From positions 62,001-126,000 of the forward strand of contig CAJWCU010000006.1 in the NCBI GenBank assembly GCA_913030825.1: DNA of 64,000 bases. Direction: 5' to 3'. Below, one piece after another: positions 1-7,750 of the stretch. Source of the DNA: an uncultured Rhodospirillaceae bacterium (GTDB taxonomy: Bacteria; Pseudomonadota; Alphaproteobacteria; Rhodospirillales; Casp-alpha2). Below the pieces are notes generated by a model. The model made no database searches, was not told where the DNA came from, and saw only the letters and a list, made by a program, of their open reading frames with translations. The stretch's first letter is position 1; every line of letters starts with the position of its first letter. The translations under genes and the position numbers were made by a program.

Positions 1-189
1 GGGCACCACGTCGCCGTTGTCGGACGAGGTCGAGCCGACCCGCCGCAAGTCCTGATAAATCAGGTCCTGGAATTCCGTCCGGCGGCGTTTGTAGGCCGTC
101 GTGTTCATGTTGGCGAGGTTGTTGGAAATAACCTCGACGTTGCGCTGCTGGGCGATCATGCCCGTCGAGCCGATATCAAGCGATCTCAT
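1..189 (-). CDS. flgG: Flagellar distal rod protein FlgG (N-terminal part, cut by window edge)
   Basis: The first 63 codons of FlgG, the distal rod subunit of the flagellar basal body, are present; the rest lies left of the window. The start (ATG at 189-187) opens with MRSLDIGSTGM, followed by the rod/hook-family motif ISNNLANMNTTAYKRR around residues 22-37, which forms part of the N-terminal coiled coil in axial proteins. It lies downstream of flgF on the same strand, separated by an unusually long 282-base spacer. The family call is secure from the N-terminus alone; nothing can be said about the C-terminus. Confidence 0.93.
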   Translation of the reverse strand, partial: MRSLDIGSTGMIAQQRNVEVISNNLANMNTTAYKRRRTEFQDLIYQDLRRVGSTSSDNGDVVP

Positions 190-471
190 TTTTCCCGTCC
201 TTTCGCTTGCTGGTCCTGGTTCCGGTTATGCGGTCTTTTCCCGCTGCGCCTTCGTCGGCGCATTATTGGTGTCTCGTCATTCGCCGGCACTTCTGCCGTG
301 CGCGTTCTGCTCCGGGCATAACCGCCCGGCCTTTCTCGTTCACGGGCCACCGGCCCGCTTCTCCGTCGCCTCGGGACGGTCCCCGGGGCTGGGTCTTCTC
401 CTGTTCCGTCCGCGGATGATTCCGGTGACGGGCAGGGGGTGTTTCGGATCAACAGGACCGTCGCGCCGCCC

Positions 472-1209
472 TTAGGCTTCGCGGACCAGGTCCCTGATCA
501 TTGCGCGTTCGCGTTCGTCCTCGCGTTCGATGAAGGACTTGGCGCTTTCATAGCTGCGGTGCAGTTCGATCATCCGGGCCATTTCCATGATGGGCTCGAC
601 GTTCGATCCTTCGAGCGCACCCTGAATGATGTCCGCGTTCTGGACCGGCTGCGGCGGCAACTGCGAGGTGAACAGGGCGCCGGAGGTCCGCTGCAGGTCC
701 TGCGGATTGTCGAAGCGCACGATCTGCAGCTTGCCCAGTTGGCCGTTTTCCGTGGAGATCGTGCCGTCGCGGCCAACGTTGATTTCGGAGTCTTCGGGGC
801 TGAGGGTGATCGGCTGACCGCCTTCGGCGATCAGCGCATAGCCCTGCTGGTTGACGATTTGGCCGGTCGTATCCAATCGGAACTGGCCGTTCCGGGTGTA
901 GAACTCGTTGCCGCCCTGATCGCGGACCACGAAGAAGCCTTCGTTGCGGATCGCCATGTCGAGTGGGTTGCCCGTGGTCTCGATGGCGCCGTCGGTGACG
1001 TCGATCCGGGTTGCGATATCGCGGGTGTAGGTGAGTTTGGGGCTGATAAGCCGCTCGCCGCCTTTGCTTTTGACGACGTGCTCCACGAACATCATCTGGC
1101 TCGACTTGAAGCCGTTCGTGCTCATGTTCGCCAGGTTGTTGGCGACGACTTCAAGCTGTCGCTTGAGCCCACCTTGGCGCGAGGCGGCAATAACCGCTGT
1201 GGTTTCCAT
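472..1209 (-). CDS. flgF: Flagellar proximal rod protein FlgF
   Basis: FlgF is a proximal rod component of the flagellar basal body. The 245-residue length is normal for the family. The N-terminus carries the axial-protein motif VANNLANMSTNGFK (about residues 22-35), the middle has the beta-rich DxxDGAIETTGNPLDMAI and FFVV..GG..FYTRNGQF segments typical of FlgF/FlgG, and the C-terminus has the heptad-rich stretch ending in a charged tail. It is the first gene of a minus-strand flgF-flgG unit, divergent from fliL. A 6-bp hairpin (1246-1262) lies in its leader. FlgF and FlgG are similar, but the separate flgG start downstream and the sequence details favour FlgF here. Confidence 0.93.
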   Translation of the reverse strand: METTAVIAASRQGGLKRQLEVVANNLANMSTNGFKSSQMMFVEHVVKSKGGERLISPKLTYTRDIATRIDVTDGAIETTGNPLDMAIRNEGFFVVRDQGGNEFYTRNGQFRLDTTGQIVNQQGYALIAEGGQPITLSPEDSEINVGRDGTISTENGQLGKLQIVRFDNPQDLQRTSGALFTSQLPPQPVQNADIIQGALEGSNVEPIMEMARMIELHRSYESAKSFIEREDERERAMIRDLVREA

Positions 1210-1616
1210 CTGATTTTTCCCGTTCTATTCGTTCTCTTCCGGTGTGGCCCCTTTTTGGGGCCTTCCATCCGAAAGGCAGTTCAAGTACGTCTGGCCAACC
1301 AGTTGCAGCCGCCGTGCCAGTTTGTAAAAAACAATAAAAACAATAAGTTAGGGTGTTCTTGATCGTGCCGAGGCCGGTAAAAACCGGTGCGCCGGGGAAG
1401 CCTTTGCCGGGTATTTCTTGCCTAGACCGGGGCTCGGCGCGGCGATTTATGCGGGGCGCCAGGCATGGTAAACTGCCTGTGGCAGCGCCTCGACGGAGGC
1501 GCGGGGGGGCGCGGAAAATCGGCCGCTGCCCCGGTTTTGCCTCAACGACTTGTTAACGACCTGAATCTAAAGTCTTGGGACTTGGGATAGGACGTTAGGA
1601 AACGGTAGCCCCGAAC
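1210..1616. other. 407-base divergent intergenic region between flgF and fliL
   Basis: No credible coding region. It must hold the promoters for flgF (leftward) and fliL (rightward). It contains a hairpin GGCCCC-TTTTT-GGGGCC (1246-1262) in the flgF leader, an AT-rich tract around 1323-1352 that is a likely promoter core, a CtrA-like box at 1542-1557, and a short inverted repeat AAGTC-TTGG-GACTT at 1570-1583 between that box and the fliL start. Confidence 0.6.
1542..1557 (+). promoter_or_regulatory. CtrA-like box upstream of fliL
   Basis: TCAA-CGACTTG-TTAAC matches the CtrA consensus TTAA-N7-TTAAC with one mismatch in the left half. It ends 59 bases before the fliL start codon. The right part CTTGTTAACGA (1549-1559) is identical to the right half of the perfect box upstream of flgB. 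Assignment to CtrA is inferred from motif and context. Confidence 0.6.
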
Positions 1617-2180
1617 ATGGCTGACGACGACGATCTGGAAAACGAAGAGGTCGGTGGCGCAGACGACGATGATATGGACGGCGAGGAAGGTGGATCTTCC
1701 GACGGCGCCTCAAAGAGCAAGAAAAAGAAGCTCATCATCATCGTCGCGATCTTGCTGCTGGTAGTGGGCGGCGCCGCGGCGGCGTTCTTCACCGGTTTGC
1801 TTGAACCCGTGCTGTCGATGATCACCGGCGAGGACGGCGCGCATAGTGCCGCCGAAGGCGACGCACCGGAAGGCGTCGGCCTGTTCCACGACCTGCCCGA
1901 GGTTCTGGTCAACCTGAACACGGCGGGCCGGAAATCCCAGTTCCTAAAGATGAAGGTCTCGTTGGAGGTCGCGTCGGAACAGGACAAGCTGATCATCGAT
2001 GCCGTGAAAGACCGTGTGATGGATAATTTCCAGGTCTATCTGCGCGAACTTCGGATCGAGGATTTGCAGGGTTCCGCCGGGATGTACCGTCTGCGCGAAG
2101 AGCTATTGCGCCGGGTCCGGGCGGCGACCGCCCCGGCCAAGGTCAGGGACGTTCTATTCAAGGAAATGCTGGTTCAGTAA
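1617..2180 (+). CDS. fliL: Flagellar basal body-associated protein FliL
   Basis: FliL is a single-pass inner-membrane protein that surrounds or supports the stator units. The 187-residue protein has an acidic cytoplasmic N-terminus (about residues 1-30), a lysine cluster at 34-38, a transmembrane helix at about 39-60, and a periplasmic domain with the family-typical 'DLPEVLVNLN' strand and the C-terminal 'VRDVLFKEMLVQ' ending. fliM follows 27 bases later. The start ATG at 1617 follows a region with a CtrA-like box, so it probably heads the fliL-fliM-motE operon. Confidence 0.94.
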   Translation: MADDDDLENEEVGGADDDDMDGEEGGSSDGASKSKKKKLIIIVAILLLVVGGAAAAFFTGLLEPVLSMITGEDGAHSAAEGDAPEGVGLFHDLPEVLVNLNTAGRKSQFLKMKVSLEVASEQDKLIIDAVKDRVMDNFQVYLRELRIEDLQGSAGMYRLREELLRRVRAATAPAKVRDVLFKEMLVQ

Positions 2181-2207
2181 AATGAAGACACGCAGGGGAA
2201 TTGACGA

Positions 2208-3365
2208 ATGACGAGCCCGGCTGACGATCAAGACGCGATGGCCGCCGAATGGGAAGCCGCCATGGGCGGTGACGGCGAAGGCGGCGGTGAGGGCGGCGAC
2301 GGCGACGAACAGGATGAGCTGGCCGCCGAGTGGGAAGCCATGATGGGCGGCGACGGCGACGGTGCTTCGACCGACGTCGGCATGGCGGCCCCGGAAGCCA
2401 CCCGCGTCCTCAACCAGGACGAAATCGACAGCCTGCTGGGTTTCGACGACAGCCACGAGGAAGGCACCGAGAAATCGGGCATCCAGGCGATCCTGTCTTC
2501 GGCCCTTGTTTCTTACGAACGTCTGCCGATGCTGGAGGTCGTGTTCGACCGCCTGGTGCGTCTGATGTCGACCTCGCTTCGTAACTTTACGTCGGACAAC
2601 GTCGAAGTTTCGCTCGATAACATCGCCTCCATCCGGTTCGGCGATTATCTGAACTCGATCCCGCTGCCGGCCATGCTGTCCGTGTTCAAGGCCGAGGAAT
2701 GGGACAACTTCGGCCTGATCACGGTCGATAGCTCGCTGATCTATTCCATCGTCGACGTGTTGCTCGGCGGGCGCCGCGGCACGGCCGCGATGCGCATCGA
2801 AGGCCGGCCCTATACGACGATCGAACGCTCTCTGGTCGAGCGCATGATCCACGTCATGCTGACCGATCTTTCGGCGGCCTTCGAGCCGCTGTCGCCGGTT
2901 ACGTTCCGTTTCGACCGGCTGGAAACGAACCCGCGCTTCGCGACCATTTCGCGGCCGTCCAACGCCGCCATCGTGACGCGCCTGCGCATCGACATGGAAG
3001 ACCGCGGCGGGCGCCTCGAACTGCTGCTGCCCTACGCGACGCTGGAGCCGGTTCGCGAACTGCTGCTGCAGATGTTCATGGGCGAGAAATTCGGCCGCGA
3101 TTCGATCTGGGAAACCCACCTTGCGGAAGAGCTTTGGATGACCGAGGTCGATCTGGAAGCCGTCATCGACCAGCAGATTTCGACCCTGCAGAAAGTCTTC
3201 GAACTCAAGGAAGGCTCGCAGATGATGTTGAACGCGACGCCGGACAGCCCGGTCATGCTGTCTTGCGGCAACGTGCCGCTTTATATCGGCCGCATGGGCC
3301 GCAAGGGCGGGCGGATCGCGGTGCGCATCGAAGACCGCATCGACCGCGCGCCGAAAACGTCCTGA
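2208..3365 (+). CDS. fliM: Flagellar motor switch protein FliM, with duplicated acidic N-terminus
   Basis: FliM forms the middle of the C-ring and receives phospho-CheY. Residues from about 95 onward match the FliM middle domain (for example the region around LEVVFDRLVRLMSTSLRNFT) followed by the C-terminal SpoA-like domain ending in the GRKGGRIAVRIEDR strand. The EIDSLL motif that binds CheY, normally at the extreme N-terminus, lies at about residues 68-78 (LNQDEIDSLLG). It is preceded by two tandem copies of an acidic AAEWEAxMGGDG repeat (about residues 5-24 and 32-52). At 385 residues it is longer than typical FliM (about 330). fliN is not in the window. Confidence 0.95.
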   Translation: MTSPADDQDAMAAEWEAAMGGDGEGGGEGGDGDEQDELAAEWEAMMGGDGDGASTDVGMAAPEATRVLNQDEIDSLLGFDDSHEEGTEKSGIQAILSSALVSYERLPMLEVVFDRLVRLMSTSLRNFTSDNVEVSLDNIASIRFGDYLNSIPLPAMLSVFKAEEWDNFGLITVDSSLIYSIVDVLLGGRRGTAAMRIEGRPYTTIERSLVERMIHVMLTDLSAAFEPLSPVTFRFDRLETNPRFATISRPSNAAIVTRLRIDMEDRGGRLELLLPYATLEPVRELLLQMFMGEKFGRDSIWETHLAEELWMTEVDLEAVIDQQISTLQKVFELKEGSQMMLNATPDSPVMLSCGNVPLYIGRMGRKGGRIAVRIEDRIDRAPKTS

Positions 3366-3511
3366 GACAGCGATTTTACCCGCCGCGGTTAGCATTTCGT
3401 TCAGAACCTCGGCGCTAGACTGGCCTTATTGAGCAATCCCGGTTCCGACCGGTCTCGGATGATCCGGACGATCCGGAAGGGCCCCGACCCAGGGGATGGA
3501 GAGACAAGACC

Positions 3512-4069
3512 GTGACTTTTTCCTTTTCCTTGATTCTTGACGTTGTCCTGGCCGTCCTTCTGGTCGTGATGATCTGGTATTCGGTGATGCTGAACCGGCG
3601 TCTGACCCGGTTCCGCGGCAACCGCGAACAGATGGAAAAACTGGCCGCCACGTTTAACGACGCGACGACCCGCGCGACCGACAGCATCGGCGATTTGCGC
3701 ATCGCGTCGGACGCCTTGCAGGATCAACTGGCCAAGGCCGAAAGCCTGCGCGACGATCTTGTCTTCCTGGTCGACCGCGGCACGATTGCCGCCGACCGGT
3801 TGGAAGAAAATGTCCGCCTGGCCCGCGACGAACACGGTGCGGTCACCGGCCCGGTCAATCCGGTCGAAACGGCCGATCCGCTGGAAGCGGTCGAACCGAT
3901 CCGCCAGCGCCCGGCGCCTAAGGTTTCCGCCAAGGTGCAGGACAGCGGGGGCGGGCTGGACGATATCGGCATGACGGTTCCGGCCGCCGTGGCCGATGCC
4001 AAGAAAAGCGGCGCGCCGCGCTCCGAAGCCGAGCGCGCCCTGTTGAAAGCCATTCGCTCGGTCAGCTAA
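3512..4069 (+). CDS. Membrane-anchored protein of unknown function, flagellar locus (DUF6468-like)
   Basis: 185 residues: an N-terminal transmembrane helix (about 3-24), then a predicted helical cytoplasmic or periplasmic region with an ATRATDSIGDLRIASDALQ segment, and a variable Pro-rich C-terminus ending in a conserved-looking AERALLKAIRSV helix. Proteins of this form are regularly found between fliM and motE-like genes in Rhodospirillales and, from memory, are grouped as DUF6468. Function unknown; position suggests a role in motor or basal-body function. The start at 3512 is GTG (preceded by GGAGAGACAAGACC, a plausible ribosome site). Confidence 0.7.
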   Translation: MTFSFSLILDVVLAVLLVVMIWYSVMLNRRLTRFRGNREQMEKLAATFNDATTRATDSIGDLRIASDALQDQLAKAESLRDDLVFLVDRGTIAADRLEENVRLARDEHGAVTGPVNPVETADPLEAVEPIRQRPAPKVSAKVQDSGGGLDDIGMTVPAAVADAKKSGAPRSEAERALLKAIRSVS

Positions 4070-4120
4070 CGACCGTGCCCGGGGCAGAGACCCGGTTTCA
4101 AGAACGCGACGGACGCTTGA

Positions 4121-4882
4121 ATGAACCTGTTCAGTAAATTCCGCTTTCTCCCGGTGACGATCTTCGTCGCGACGATGTTGCTGACCGTGAAGATCAGCGA
4201 CATCTGGTCCGGCGTCGACGGATTGACCCAGCACGCGATCAGCATTGCCGGCGCCGAGGCCCAGACGGAAACGCCTCCCGCCGCCGCGCCGCAAGGCCAA
4301 CCGCCGGCCGGCGCCCAACCGGGCGTGCCGCCGGGTGGCGTGCCTGCGCCGGGCGAACAGGCGGCCGTGCCGGGTGCGGGCGATCCCAATGCCACCGCGG
4401 TACCGCTTGCCGATCCGGCGGCGTCGAAGCTGCTGACCGACGATCCGACCTTGCTGACACCGCAGGAAATCGACCTGTTGCAGCATCTGTCAGAACGCCG
4501 TCGCGAGATCGAGGCGCGGGAACAGGAATTAAACGTGCGCCAGGGCATGTTGGCCGCCGCCGAGGCCCGGATCGAGCGCAAGATCGCCGAATTGAAGAAC
4601 CTGCAGCTTGAAATCGACGGCCGGATCAAGGTCTTCGACAAGCAGCAGGAAGAAAAGATGGCCAGCCTCGTGAAGATCTACGAGAACATGAAGCCGAAGG
4701 ACGCGGCGCGGATCTTCGAAGATCTTGAAATGGACACCTTGCTGGAAGTCGCGCAGCGTATGAAGGAACGGAAACTGGCGCCGGTCATGGCCAAGATGGA
4801 TCCGGAAAAAGCCCGCGAAGTCACGGTGCAATTGCGCGATCTGCGGTCCCTCCCGCGTGAAGGTCTCGATCAGGGCAACTGA
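4121..4882 (+). CDS. motE: MotE-like flagellar protein (MgtE-N-like domain)
   Basis: MotE is a periplasmic chaperone that stabilises the stator-associated protein MotC in rhizobia. This 253-residue protein has an N-terminal signal-anchor (about residues 7-24), a Pro/Ala-rich linker (about 48-100), a long charged coiled coil (about 115-175) and a C-terminal segment with KIYENMKPKDAARIFEDL, the repeat also seen in the MgtE N domain and in MotE. The C-terminus follows the pattern M..M.P.KA..VT..L. It lies in the fliL-fliM run 51 bases after the DUF6468-like gene. The name rests on domain layout and context; the precise partner here is unknown. Confidence 0.75.
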   Translation: MNLFSKFRFLPVTIFVATMLLTVKISDIWSGVDGLTQHAISIAGAEAQTETPPAAAPQGQPPAGAQPGVPPGGVPAPGEQAAVPGAGDPNATAVPLADPAASKLLTDDPTLLTPQEIDLLQHLSERRREIEAREQELNVRQGMLAAAEARIERKIAELKNLQLEIDGRIKVFDKQQEEKMASLVKIYENMKPKDAARIFEDLEMDTLLEVAQRMKERKLAPVMAKMDPEKAREVTVQLRDLRSLPREGLDQGN

Positions 4883-4945
4883 CGCCTCTCGGTCGCATCC
4901 GTTTTTCTATTAACCACCTAATTGTGTGTAATTTGTTCCGTTGCG

Positions 4946-5011
4946 GGCGAGAGCCTCGCCTCAATTCCCTACGGCCTTGGTTTTCGTCGTCTTTCGGGAC
5001 TATGACCAAGG
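4946..5011. repeat. Two inverted repeats in the cheY leader
   Basis: A small hairpin GGCGAG-AGC-CTCGCC (4946-4960) is followed by a 7-bp inverted repeat CCTTGGT (4975-4981) / ACCAAGG (5005-5011). The first could end transcription of the motE operon, although there is no T-run; the second lies about 100 bases before the cheY start and may be an operator. Confidence 0.35.
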
Positions 5012-5114
5012 ACCTATAGGGCGGAAAAATGCTTGCCCTGCCCCCCGCCATGAATAAACTGCCGGGTACTGAGGACATAATCATAATCCCCCGGCGCAAA
5101 GCACGGAGCTACAC

Positions 5115-5501
5115 ATGGCTGTCGACCTGAATATGAATGTCCTGATCGTGGATGATTACCAGACCATGCTCAGGATTCTGCGCAACCTTCTGCGCCAGTT
5201 GAATTTCAAGAACATCGAAGAAGCGTCCGATGGTTCGGAAGCGCTGAAGAAGCTGCGGGCGAAGTCGTTCGGCTTGGTCATTTCCGACTGGAACATGGAA
5301 CCGATGACCGGGATTCAGCTGCTCCGTGAGGTGCGCGCGGATGAAAAGTTGAAACACATCCCCTTCGTGATGATCACCGCGGAAAGTAAGTCCGAAAACG
5401 TGATCGCCGCGAAAGAAGCGGGCGTGTCCAACTACATCGTTAAGCCCTTCAACGCCGAAACGCTCAAAGGCAAGTTGACCAGCGTCCTCGGCGAGTTCTG
5501 A
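5115..5501 (+). CDS. cheY: Chemotaxis response regulator CheY
   Basis: Single receiver domain of 128 residues. All signature residues are present: acidic pair D13-D14, phospho-acceptor D58, T88, and K110 followed by P111 (Y107 in the switch position). Phospho-CheY binds FliM to change the motor's rotation. It is separated from the motE gene by a 232-base promoter region and followed directly (10 bases) by cheZ, so kinase output and signal termination are co-transcribed. No CheA or receptor genes are in the window. Confidence 0.95.
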   Translation: MAVDLNMNVLIVDDYQTMLRILRNLLRQLNFKNIEEASDGSEALKKLRAKSFGLVISDWNMEPMTGIQLLREVRADEKLKHIPFVMITAESKSENVIAAKEAGVSNYIVKPFNAETLKGKLTSVLGEF

Positions 5502-5511
5502 GGAGACTGTC

Positions 5512-6177
5512 ATGGCGACAGACTCGGTCGATCCCGAGCTGGCCGCTCGTCTTCAGGAGTTGGGGCGGGAGCCTGGCGACACGGTCAAGGTCGATGAGAT
5601 CGCGGACGTCGTGGATTCGATCCTATCCACGATGCAAGGCGATCTGTCGGCCGTCGACGTCAAGCTCTATGAAGAGCTCGAAAGCCTGTCGCGCTTCATC
5701 ACCGAAGCCAAGACCGATATCGCGGCCCTGCGCCCGGACGAGGTGAAGGACGAATTCCTGCCCAAGGCGGCGGACGAACTCGACGCCATCGTCGAAGCCA
5801 CGGCCGAGGCCACCAACTCGATCATGGACGCCGTCGGCGAGATCGAAGACGTGATGTCCAAGCTAAAGGGCAAAAATGCCGATACGCTGATGGATGCGAC
5901 GACGAAAATCTACGAAGCTTGCGGGTTCCAGGACATCACCGGCCAGCGCATCACCAAGGTCGTGGGCGCCCTTCATCATATCGAAGAGAAGGTCGACGCG
6001 CTGCTCAACGCCTTCGGCGATGAAATCGCCAAGTACAAGGCAGCCAATCCCAAAACCGCGGAAGAGCCCGTCGCCGAAGAAAAGCCCAGCGACGAAGACC
6101 TGCTGCACGGTCCGCAGCAGAAGGAAGCGGCGATGTCGCAGGACGATATCGACGCGCTTCTCGCCAGTTTCGACTGA
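5512..6177 (+). CDS. cheZ: CheY phosphatase CheZ
   Basis: CheZ removes the phosphate from CheY. The 221-residue protein is almost entirely helical. The active-site helix FQDITGQRITKV gives D141 and Q145, equivalent to the catalytic Asp and Gln of enteric CheZ. An acidic linker (about 180-205) leads to a C-terminal peptide SQDDIDALLASFD (209-221), the expected CheY-tethering helix, which closely resembles the CheY-binding motif of FliM in this window. A paralogue lies at 31831-32361. Confidence 0.93.
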   Translation: MATDSVDPELAARLQELGREPGDTVKVDEIADVVDSILSTMQGDLSAVDVKLYEELESLSRFITEAKTDIAALRPDEVKDEFLPKAADELDAIVEATAEATNSIMDAVGEIEDVMSKLKGKNADTLMDATTKIYEACGFQDITGQRITKVVGALHHIEEKVDALLNAFGDEIAKYKAANPKTAEEPVAEEKPSDEDLLHGPQQKEAAMSQDDIDALLASFD

Positions 6178-6283
6178 GCCTCGGCGATCCGTTCCTCAAC
6201 CTTTTCCCTTGGGAAATAATTACTTTTAAATTCAGGCTATTATCCGCTGGTGGGCGTGCCGGGCCTAGCGCCGAACCCTAGTT

Positions 6284-6319
6284 TTGGTAAGCCTGTCTTT
6301 ACCAAGTTTCCGCTATAAT
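6284..6319 (+). promoter_or_regulatory. Inverted repeat and perfect -10 box before the first motB-like gene
   Basis: A perfect 7-bp inverted repeat TTGGTAA-N8-TTACCAA (6284-6305) is followed by TATAAT at 6314-6319. The start codon of the next gene is at 6327, so transcription from this -10 box would begin on or next to the ATG and give a leaderless message; no good Shine-Dalgarno precedes the start. There is no clear -35 box at the usual spacing; the inverted repeat occupies that position and may bind an activator. Confidence 0.45.
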
Positions 6320-6326
6320 CCGGACC

Positions 6327-7019
6327 ATGGCAGACCGAGAATTCCTTCCGCCGACGTTCGAGACCGCGCGTGGACCCAACACGTCCGCGCTGTTCCTGTC
6401 GTTGTTCCTGTTGGTTCTCGCGTTTTTCATCCTGCTGGTCACCATATCCACCTTGGAAGAGGTCAAGACCAAGTCGGTGATGGACAGCCTGACATCGACT
6501 TTTACCTCGATCGTGCCGCCGTCGACCGACCCGACCCGGTTCAAATCCAAGGAAGGCGATCTGGTCGCCGGCCAGCAGTATCAGGAAACGGTCACCGATA
6601 TTTTTGCCGCCGCCCTGCAGGTCGCCAAGATCAAGGTCGTCCATCCCGGCCGTCTGATGCAGGTTCAGATTCCGGCCAACACCCTGTTCGTCGCGGGAGA
6701 GGCCCGTATTCAGGCCAATCAATTCGAATTGCTCGACCGCATCGTCGCGGCGGCCAGCGGCCGCCCGCCGGGACTGCGCTTCGACCTGGAATTCGTAATC
6801 GGCTCCAGAACCCGAGAAGACGGGGGGCTGCCGCAGTCGCAGACCCTGGAACTGGCGCGGGCCGGTGCCTTCGCCCGTGAAATGTCGGAACGCGGCCTGC
6901 CGCCCGACAGCATCGCCATCGGGATCGAGCCGGGCGACCCAAATGATGTCACAATGTGGTTCTATATCCGCCGTCAGGAAGAAACACGGCTGCGGTTCCA
7001 GGGCGACGGGGACGGGTAG
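6327..7019 (+). CDS. MotB-like protein lacking the stator aspartate
   Basis: 230 residues: one N-terminal transmembrane helix (about 19-41), then a periplasmic region with an OmpA/MotB-like fold (segments LFVAGEARIQANQFELLDRI and LARAGAFAREMSERGLPPDSI). In the membrane helix, alignment to the neighbour on its FF..L pattern puts Ser25 where MotB has the proton-binding Asp, so it probably cannot act as an ion-conducting stator subunit. It pairs with the next gene (8-base gap) and may form a hetero-oligomer with it, or anchor something else to peptidoglycan. Family placement is by fold and context; role unknown. Confidence 0.7.
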   Translation: MADREFLPPTFETARGPNTSALFLSLFLLVLAFFILLVTISTLEEVKTKSVMDSLTSTFTSIVPPSTDPTRFKSKEGDLVAGQQYQETVTDIFAAALQVAKIKVVHPGRLMQVQIPANTLFVAGEARIQANQFELLDRIVAAASGRPPGLRFDLEFVIGSRTREDGGLPQSQTLELARAGAFAREMSERGLPPDSIAIGIEPGDPNDVTMWFYIRRQEETRLRFQGDGDG

Positions 7020-7027
7020 GGACGGCC

Positions 7028-7750
7028 ATGCTGTTACCCAGACGCTCGCAACGGGACCTGGAGCGCGACCATAAGGCGTCGCAGATGTGGTTGCTGACCT
7101 TCACGGATTTGGTCTCGCTGATGTTGACCTTCTTCGTGTTGCTGTTTTCCATGTCCAACGTGAAGCTGGACCGGTGGGACAACGTGATCGACTCGCTATC
7201 GCAATCCCTGGCCCCGGAAGAGGTCAAAACACCGATTTCGTCGACGGCCACGCACAACATCGCGACGGTGTTCCGTAAACGCGCCATTAACCTGGATTAT
7301 CTAACATCCGTGCTGCGGGAAAAGATCGAAGGCGACGACCTTCTTAAGCAAACGCAGTTCATGCGGATGGAGGACAGATTGGTTCTGGCCCTGCCTGGAG
7401 ATTTGTTGTTCGAGGCTGGACGTGCGGTCATGACCGACCGCGCGCGCATTGCCTTGTTCCGTCTCGGTGGGGCGCTTGCCACGGTCGCCAACCAGTTGGG
7501 CGTCAATGGCCATTCCGATCCGTCGCCCGTGGCTGGCGGCGATTATGCCTCGAATTGGGAATTGTCGACCGCCCGTGCCGCCGCCGTCGCCAACGAATTG
7601 CGCGCCGCCGGTTATTCCGAACCCATCGTCGCGTTCGGCTATTCCGACAGCCGCTATGCCCAATTGCCGCCCATGTCGCCGGCCCAGCGCCAGCTGATGG
7701 GCCGTCGTGTCGATATCGTCGTCTTCCCGACCTCGGGGGGGCTGCAATGA
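7028..7750 (+). CDS. motB: MotB-family OmpA-domain protein
   Basis: 240 residues: a single transmembrane helix (about 21-43, MWLLTFTDLVSLMLTFFVLL) with Asp27 in the position of the MotB proton-binding aspartate, then a C-terminal OmpA-type peptidoglycan-binding domain (GHSDPSP around 160, LSTARAAAVANEL, RRVDIVVFP at the end). The ATG at 7028 was chosen over an upstream in-frame start because it begins the conserved positively charged N-terminus and clears the preceding gene. No motA is visible in the window. The stop overlaps the next start (ATGA). Whether it is the main flagellar stator or an accessory one cannot be told. Confidence 0.78.
   Translation: MLLPRRSQRDLERDHKASQMWLLTFTDLVSLMLTFFVLLFSMSNVKLDRWDNVIDSLSQSLAPEEVKTPISSTATHNIATVFRKRAINLDYLTSVLREKIEGDDLLKQTQFMRMEDRLVLALPGDLLFEAGRAVMTDRARIALFRLGGALATVANQLGVNGHSDPSPVAGGDYASNWELSTARAAAVANELRAAGYSEPIVAFGYSDSRYAQLPPMSPAQRQLMGRRVDIVVFPTSGGLQ

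Noticed and set aside
186-452. 88-residue open frame on the minus strand between flgF and flgG
   Set aside because: Arg/Pro-rich translation typical of GC-rich non-coding DNA, no ribosome site, and it overlaps the flgG start.
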